NCBI GenBank assembly: GCA_030248065.1
Contig: JASAMV010002079.1
Coordinates: forward strand, 17,391 to 81,390
Length of the DNA: 64,000 nt
Direction of reading: 5' to 3'
Source: Rhynchonema sp. JSB1_4
Taxonomy: Eukaryota > Nematoda > Chromadorea > Monhysterida > Xyalidae
The translations under genes were made by a program, and so were the position numbers. Each line of letters opens with the position of its first letter. The stretch's first letter is position 1. Positions 57,568 through 64,000 of the stretch are shown in pieces. Under the pieces are notes generated by a model. It was not told the origin of the DNA and did not search any database. It saw nothing but the letters and a program-made list of their open reading frames with translations.

Positions 57568-58058
57568 TCTATGCATCATTTTATTGATATTGCACCAGTA
57601 ACGTTTCTACTGTGTATTCACATTTTGCCCCCCACACCCATCTCAGCTATGCGCGTTGGTCGCACAATGATTTTGTAAGAATTGGTCAATTTTTTCCTGA
57701 ATCGTAAAGAGGGACAGTGACGGGGCAATGACGTTGCGTTGCGCGATCGCATACAAAACATGCAGTCACCAAAATGTTTCAGACCCGCAGCAACAGGGTT
57801 GAAAAACATTTTCTTAATTAACGAGCTTTTTTTAAAAAAAAATTTTTTTATTTTTTTGACGAGAAATTTTTTATTAGAATAAACGTTTCAGGATAAATGA
57901 AATCGATACAACATATTTTTCAAAAATTGAAAAATTTTCGCCTGAGACCCAACTTGTGTGGTGACACCCGGTAGTATTGTGCAGATTCTATGGTACTACT
58001 GCTGATTCTATTCCACTGATACACCGTCATGCAGAAAGAACGCATGCTACATATACAG
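57568..58058. other. Kunitz 3' flank with a truncated MITE
   Basis: 57655-57803 is a partial copy of the TTGGTCGCACAATG MITE (compare 60081-60355), followed by AT-rich DNA. No gene was recognised. Confidence 0.55.
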
Positions 58059-60071
58059 TAGGCAAACTACACCAACATGATTATGTGTCATTTCCTCGCG
58101 TGAGAAAGTTCCTTGCGTGAACATTCTCATTGCGTGGGACTTTTCCTCGCGTACATTTTCCTCACGCTGCGACACTTCCTCGCGTCCATAGTTAAGGAAT
58201 ATTTGATGGTTTTTGCTTTATCAAAGCTGCAAGTAAGGCGTGAAGTTACCAAAATCTGCGCATGACATTAGCTTCTTGATACCTAATCACCTATTGCAGA
58301 AGGAACCACGAAGTTAGTGTGAAAGATGAAATACGCGAAAACATGATCAAATTTGATCACAGCTGGTTTATTACCTTCGTTACTAAAAGTGATTTTTTGC
58401 AAAGTCACAGAGATGCAGCTCATGGTAAGAGATAGAAACGTGCGATGGTTGGAAAACTATACATCAATGCAATCCGCTATTCAATCTGCGTGTGACAGTG
58501 CTAAGTAAAATGTTCTCTGATTAGGTGGGAAGCCGTGAGGCTAGTCGCAACACTCGCTTGTTCATGTATACATATACTGGGGACCACCATAAACATGTTG
58601 CCGCTAAGAACATGTGTGTAAAAGCTGCTGGTGATCAATCAAGAAGAACGCGATGCCAACACTGAGTCTAAACAAATGTTTGACACCGGATCCAATCTTA
58701 GCAGTCAACAGATTACACTCAAACTAGGCTGACAACATGCGCACATTGTGCGTGCCATGTCAGTCAGTGTTGCTACACATAAATTATGTATCATTCACTA
58801 CTCTGTTTGTACATGAAAGGTTCGCCAACCCTAGCACTCAGTACTTGCCACATCAGTGTGAAACCCCCTGTGAAACATCAGCTCGCCAAGAGACAAACTC
58901 ATAACAGTGCACTTTGCTCTAATATATGTATACTTACACATGAAGAAACATGGCTAACCGGCTCGGTCTGGTTCGAGTGCTCGGAGATCACAAATAAGTA
59001 TTATACCTAAGCAAGTAAGACCACCACATCGTGAAAACGTTCGTCTCATGATGTTTCAACATGTACACAGCTTGAACTCGGCATGTTGGTGATTGAATGT
59101 GAAATCTATACCGTAAAAATTTACGGGCTTCTTCTTGTACACGCCACAAACTACCGTATAGGTGTGCAGTGCCGATAAAAATGTGGTCGCATTCATTGCG
59201 AAGATTGTTTTCTGTTGCATGTTTCAGGATTAGGTTTCCAGATAGACAGGACACCAGATCATCATCAGTGCAATAGCATCACACTGGACAGGAGGCCACT
59301 GGACTGGATTGAGCGCGCTCTGTCCCTCTCTTTTTATTATCTTATTATGGTTGTGGAGGTCGATTCTGGACCCGACATTATGCTGCGCTGCAAGTATAGA
59401 ATCCAAGCTCTCCACACGACCAAGAAATGCTCTTGTACCTTCCTGAGCTTGATAAAAACAATCCTGCTTAAAGCTTCTTTCATTATAATTAAGGTGACTT
59501 CTAAGAAAGCTAATGTGCGTCATTTATTTTCAATCTCAATGGCACAAAAACAAGAATTTATTCACAGCAATTACATCAGTATTGAGTACAGTGGATCCAC
59601 CAAACGCACAAGTGCCAAAACCTGTCTGTTTTATTGCTTTATGTTGCGCGCGCACAACATTCACTCAATCATGTTGCATGCCCGTTGCCCTTGGTTACCA
59701 CCTTGGCAACGCAGGGCACGCGAGGAAGTGTCCCAGTTTGACAGAAGACACGAGGAAAAGTCCAGGTACGGTAGTTGACACGAGGAAAAGTCGCAGCGCG
59801 AGGAGAATCTGGCTGCACGCGAGGAACTTTCCGACGCGAGGAACTGTCACAGGCAAGGAAAAGTCGCAGCGCGAGGAACTGTCCCCGGACCCCAACATGA
59901 GCTCGATTTCGCAGCTGGCAGAATGGTGAAACGTAGTTCATACGTGGCTGCTGATTTGGGACATGTTACATGTTGAAGAATACAAAGTGGAGTGTGATGA
60001 TTTTCTCTTTCTATTCGTTTTGAATGCACACAGCTTCGAAATCGGGCTCGTGTTGGTGTAGTTTGTCTTTA
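58059..60071. mobile_element. Possible 2-kb DNA transposon with subterminal CGAGGAA repeats
   Basis: Ends TAGGCAAACTACACCAACA and GTGTTGGTGTAGTTTGTC are inverted repeats. Next to them lie clusters of CCTCGCGT (58094-58190) on the left and ACGCGAGGAA (59716-59892) on the right, in inverted order, as for transposase-binding subterminal repeats. Reading frames between them (for example 59215-59778) show no transposase family I know, so it is probably non-autonomous or decayed. Confidence 0.55.
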
Positions 60072-60080
60072 CTTACTGTT

Positions 60081-60355
60081 ATTGGTCGCACAATTTATGA
60101 GAATTGGTCAAATTTTTTGCCTGAATCATGAAGCAGGAAAGTGACGGGGCAATGATGTTGCGTTGCGCGATCGCACACACAGAGAATGCAGTCACCAAAA
60201 TGTTTCAGACCCGCAGCAACGTGGGAGCTCTGCTAGATTATTTACAGCCGAAAATGTTTTGTGAGAATCACAAATAGCACAGTGGTTAATAGTGACTGAA
60301 CGTGAAAATCAGGATTGATTTGATGAATTCTTATATGGTCATTGTGCGACCAATA
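60081..60355. mobile_element. TTGGTCGCACAAT-type MITE, intact copy
   Basis: Ends TATTGGTCGCACAAT and ATTGTGCGACCAATA are inverted repeats. It matches the split copy 41935-42767 along its length and carries the unoccupied TTAA target. Confidence 0.8.
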
Positions 60356-62069
60356 GCAGGCTGAGCCAGCAACTTTGCGAAAAGCGATCACGGTAAAGTA
60401 TCGCCGATCGCGATTCGTAAAAGTCACTTTTTGGGGAGAGGAATACGTTTTATGCTATGTTAGTGCTCCATATCAATTGCAAAATATGCAAATCGTACAA
60501 AAGCTGTTCATACCAAGTCGTTGTCATTGTGATTGTCCGCAAAGTTGATGCTGCTCTGGCCTCTGTGTGTAACCTTCATGGGAGTATAATCAAGTTCTAA
60601 AGGAAGTCCACATGGGAGGTTTCCGTACCCGGTTGTGGCACTTGAGTCTGTTTTTTCTTATCATAAAATAAACAATACGATATTAGACCAAAGTGCAAAT
60701 AATCGTCTTACAGTACTTTCCCACGCGGAACAGCCTGGCATTAGTCTGTGTCTGGGCTGGCTGGGAGTCTTTAAATTATATATACATAGTATATTTTTAT
60801 CGGTCGTTTATTTTTCTTGTATTCTTCTCGCGCGACAAAGACCGCGTGGCCAAAAACGGACCGAAACAGTGTGAGCTCTCTGGTGGTAAAAAAAGCTTCG
60901 TCAAATTCAGCATGCAAAGTGCGCAGATGCTGCTGGAGCCCCACCCCCGGGGCCTGGACTCTGTTGCTGGCCACACGCAGCTGGGAGACAGCCTGCCCCT
61001 ACAACACTCTGCCATGCACGAGTTGTTTATTGTGCTTTTCGGGCTTGGCCGTTTGCCAGAAACACAGAACTGCAGCGCGCATGTGCAGAGTGTCTCAATG
61101 TCTCCCGCATTCTTTTTTCGCTGGACAAGCTGGTTCATTTATTTTCTGTCAACGGTCCTGCCCCTGCGTTCATTTTTCGTTGTGTCTTTTCTATTCTGTA
61201 CCTATACCTTGGCATGGGGCATGAATGTGTACATATAAGCGTTAAAAGTTTGACCATTAGCCTTGTACAGAGAAGCCAATTAGCTGATGATATGAAACAT
61301 GACTACTTGACGACTGTTTTTGCGGAGGCGAGACGTGATATGGCTAAACTAAAGTTCATTATAGCTTCTGTGTACCACATGTAGAAGCCTGGCTGTTGGC
61401 GAAGAAAAAAATGTAGGCTGAGCCCTGTATGTCATCTATAAATAATATAAAAAACAATTTGTTTCTCCGGATAACAGAATCAGAAAAGTTCAGAACAAAT
61501 GCGTAATCAGACAGCGATCGTAATGTGGCCACAACTGACTTTCAGCATCGACTTTTTTTCAATGTGATTGATTAGACTGGCCTGGACAAAACAGCGAGTA
61601 GTCTTATTCCATCAGGGCTTAGGCTGTGGCCCGTACAGCAACAGCATCAAGCAAACGTGATTATTCGTATGGCCGCTGTTGTTTTTTTTCGAAAACCCGC
61701 CGTTAAAGCCGCCCGGCGCTGATTTGTCCACGATACGATCAGACATTTTTTGTCATAAGACGCAGCGATGTCTTGGGCTCTCTCTTGTTCGGTGGCTGAT
61801 TAGCGTTCATTCATCAAGTTCGTATGTTTCTGCAAGTCTAACTTCTAAGAAATGCGCTATGTTTTTTACTCCATCTTTTGAAACGCGATGTGTCATTCAA
61901 ACCAGTGTGGCGGCTGGCGATCAGAGAGCTTTGGGCTTATACCATACTCATGTAGTCAACGCAAATGGTCAACGAAAAAGGTCAACGGGCCGGTCATCGA
62001 TGAAGTACTGTATGTCCAGTGTGTTGGAGGATGCATATTTTTCCGCCATATGTATCTAAATGTACGTTG
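60356..62069. other. Stretch without a recognised gene
   Basis: Overlapping open frames occur at 60693-61238 on the plus strand and 60797-61138 on the minus strand, without clear splice sites or a known domain. No repeat with readable ends was found. Confidence 0.45.
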
Positions 62070-62295
62070 TATAGTACATCCATCAGCTCATGACACTTTT
62101 CCGGCTGAAAAGCTTGACAGGATCCAGTGCTGTTCCGGTTCCGGTTGGCTTACGAAAAAGAAAAGAAAGAGAAATCGGTTTTTAATTTATTTTTGTGCGC
62201 CGTTTTCTCTGACATTGCCTTGCGGAGGAACAATTTTTCACAACGGAACCTGAACCTCCCCAACAAAAGTGCCATGAGCTCATGGACGGACTATA
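62070..62295. mobile_element. TATAGT-type MITE, copy 4
   Basis: Ends TATAGTACATCCATCAGC and CTCATGGACGGACTATA are inverted repeats. The interior is nearly identical to 26231-26458 and contains the sequence at 1-72. Confidence 0.8.
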
Positions 62296-63826
62296 CACAG
62301 CAATTCGTCAGTGGTAAAATGCACACAACCACGTGCAACGCCGTTTGCGTCGACGACCAAACAATAAGCCAAGAGGTCTGTCTGGCACGTTGCCAATTAA
62401 GCACGAGCTCTGCGTATTTTCCACCCCGATTAATCAAATATATTCGCAATGTAGCGCGCCGGTTCCTTTGTTTAGTTTTAGCGCAACGCAATGTTAGCGC
62501 AAACAGTGGGCGCCCTTCCTTCCGCATTTTTCCTGCTCCACACAAAATAGTTGCAACAAAATGGACAATAATCCACTTTATTCAATGGCAAAACACTTGC
62601 TTTTCTGCAAGAGCCCAACCATGTGAGACGGTATCTCAAGACAGTAGCTGGAATTCCCAGTATGCACTATTTGTAGGTTTATGAATTCTTATTTGTGCTT
62701 CTGCTTATGGCGCATAAGCTATACGTAGTACAAGCTCTCTTGCTGCCATAACTTTGTTCTTTCATATGGGTAATAGTAGCGAAGATTCTTAATCATCGTA
62801 AAAAACCATATTTACCCGAACTGCACCAGTGCCTGTTGTTTACGCAAGACACGCGCCCGCACAACGTACAACAGCTTGGCAGGAAATTTATGCCAAGTCA
62901 TTGAAATGTGCATTGGATGAAAACACGGATTTTTTGGCAGCAAAATGCTAGTGTGTTTTTCGGTGTTTATTCCGTCCTGCGGTTGTTTAAGCATCAAATT
63001 TTACTGGCACATTAAAGCAACGTACAGCAATGCCTCGTAGTGGTGAACATATCGCATTTGTTTCTTTAAATGTGTGACATTGATGAATATAACATGATTT
63101 CAGATTAGGCTTTTACCGAAAACGCGTCCCAATATTCTAAACGTGACCTATGCAATGGTAAGCAAAAGCGCAAGCCAAGCCCAACGCAAGTATTGAGCCT
63201 AAAGCGAGTGGTGCATTCGCACAGACGATGCATGACCAGGTGCACCACATCAGTGTGCGTAACCACCATCGTTATGAGGATGCAGCGCTCTAAGTCACCA
63301 CAACCACTTTTAGCGCATCAGTGAATGCAAGTTTGTAGCTGGTATAAGTGCATGTACTACTATATGTATGTACTTTTACGCGTGAAGCTGCGCTCAAATA
63401 TGTGTTGTGTAATGTTGGAAAACAGTCTTTTCATATTTCACGGTGGCAAAAAACAGCGGTGTTTTGGTTTCTGGGTTTGTTTCGGCACCATTGGATCCAA
63501 TTCCAGTTCATTAGTTCCAGGTCTATAGATTGTACACGAGAGAAACTGGTTTAGAGAATTTTATGGCGATTTTTTGACGCTGCCCGGTTGAGACATGTTT
63601 CCCATTTGAACGCATAGAGTAAGTTTCTGTCCAACAAGAATTTTTGCGTACTTGTTGCCAGTTTCCTAACCCATTCAGCCTTGGACGTTTCTGTAACTTG
63701 TTTATGGCAAATAGTTTATTGGTAAAATTATTCGTTTTTATGTCTCAAGGCATTTGACGTTTGACAACATCAAATCAACTTTGAGGAATCACGTGTTACA
63801 TTTAAATATGTATAAACAGTGTCACG
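62296..63826. other. Stretch without a recognised gene
   Basis: It contains one copy of the 33-bp dispersed sequence (63210-63246). The ORF 62127-62684 starts in the MITE and runs into AT-rich DNA; it has no domain I recognise. Confidence 0.45.
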
Positions 63827-64000
63827 CAGGGTTGGAAAAAAATTTTTTTAAACAAGTTTTTTTTTTTAAATTAAAATTTTTTTTTAAAAAGTCTGAGATT
63901 CGGGGAAATTTTACCAAATTTGCCTAAAAAACGCGCAAAATCGCGAAAAAATGCAACTTTAATTGACTTTTGTGACTTGGTTTGCATCACTGATGAAGGG
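63827..64000. mobile_element. hAT-like MITE with CAGGGTTGG end, cut by window end
   Basis: It starts CAGGGTTGGAAAAAAATTT and continues as the reverse complement of the 56900-57053 part of the inner element. It runs off the window. Confidence 0.8.

Noticed and set aside
59215..59778. 187-aa plus-strand ORF inside the 2-kb element, considered as a transposase
   Set aside because: No DDE-type spacing or known transposase motif. Its end is made of the CGAGGAA repeats.
60693..61238. 181-aa plus-strand ORF and overlapping frames
   Set aside because: Three overlapping long frames on both strands, no clear splice sites, no domain recognised.

Overview
This is a stretch of a eukaryotic, most likely nematode, genome. 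Genes are split into many small exons. Acceptors mostly read TTTNCAG, which fits the nematode 3' splice-site consensus, and TTAGGC, the nematode telomere repeat unit, occurs in interstitial tandem blocks. There is no operon structure, no prokaryotic signal and no complete RNA gene. The species is not identifiable from sequence alone, and the nematode call is an inference.

Genes. On the minus strand, from left to right: a 28-cysteine metallothionein (4610-6816), an AAGAB/p34 adaptin-binding protein homologue (9499-14539), a TMEM14-family membrane protein (14931-19535) and a small secreted six-cysteine protein (21119-21808). On the plus strand: a small single-pass membrane protein (24451 to about 25058), a very large multi-exon gene (about 35287-53390) whose C-terminus resembles the PEAK1/PRAG1 (NKF3) pseudokinases, and a two-exon secreted Kunitz-domain protein (55792-57567). 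I reconstructed exons by hand from reading frame, splice sites and phase. Every junction in the listed models keeps frame, and this is the main support for them. These genes do not form a pathway; they look like ordinary neighbouring metazoan genes.

Mobile DNA. Introns and intergenic space are packed with non-autonomous DNA transposons. I could read target-site duplications (TSDs) for many. 8-bp TSDs (hAT-like): 3778-4150, 11536-11943, 12341-12639 (one mismatch), 13106-13735, 15789-16178, 16268-17108, 17780-18222, 18275-18701, 18747-19225, 32313-32844, 56143-57329 and 56364-57053. A TTAA TSD (piggyBac-like) flanks 42142-42703, and TA or TWA duplications flank several others. Several insertions are nested, and for two of them another copy in the window shows the empty site.

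Unusual signals. (1) A 12-bp motif, GCTGATGTTTCA, whose 9-bp core occurs 21 times against about 0.5 expected; about two thirds of copies lie in or within 50 bp of exons. (2) A family of hAT-like elements that share ends and body but carry a different short tandem motif in each copy. (3) Two fold-back elements whose loop is a minisatellite containing (TTAGGC)n. (4) A dispersed sequence of about 33 bp present seven times.

Layout: 1-4600 gene-poor with old repeats; 4.6-6.8 kb metallothionein; 6.8-9.5 kb gene-poor; 9.5-19.5 kb AAGAB and TMEM14 with transposon-filled introns; 21-25 kb small secreted and membrane genes; 25-35 kb gene-poor with scattered MITEs (miniature inverted-repeat transposable elements); 35-53.4 kb PEAK-like gene; 55.8-57.6 kb Kunitz gene; 57.6-64 kb mobile elements with no convincing gene.
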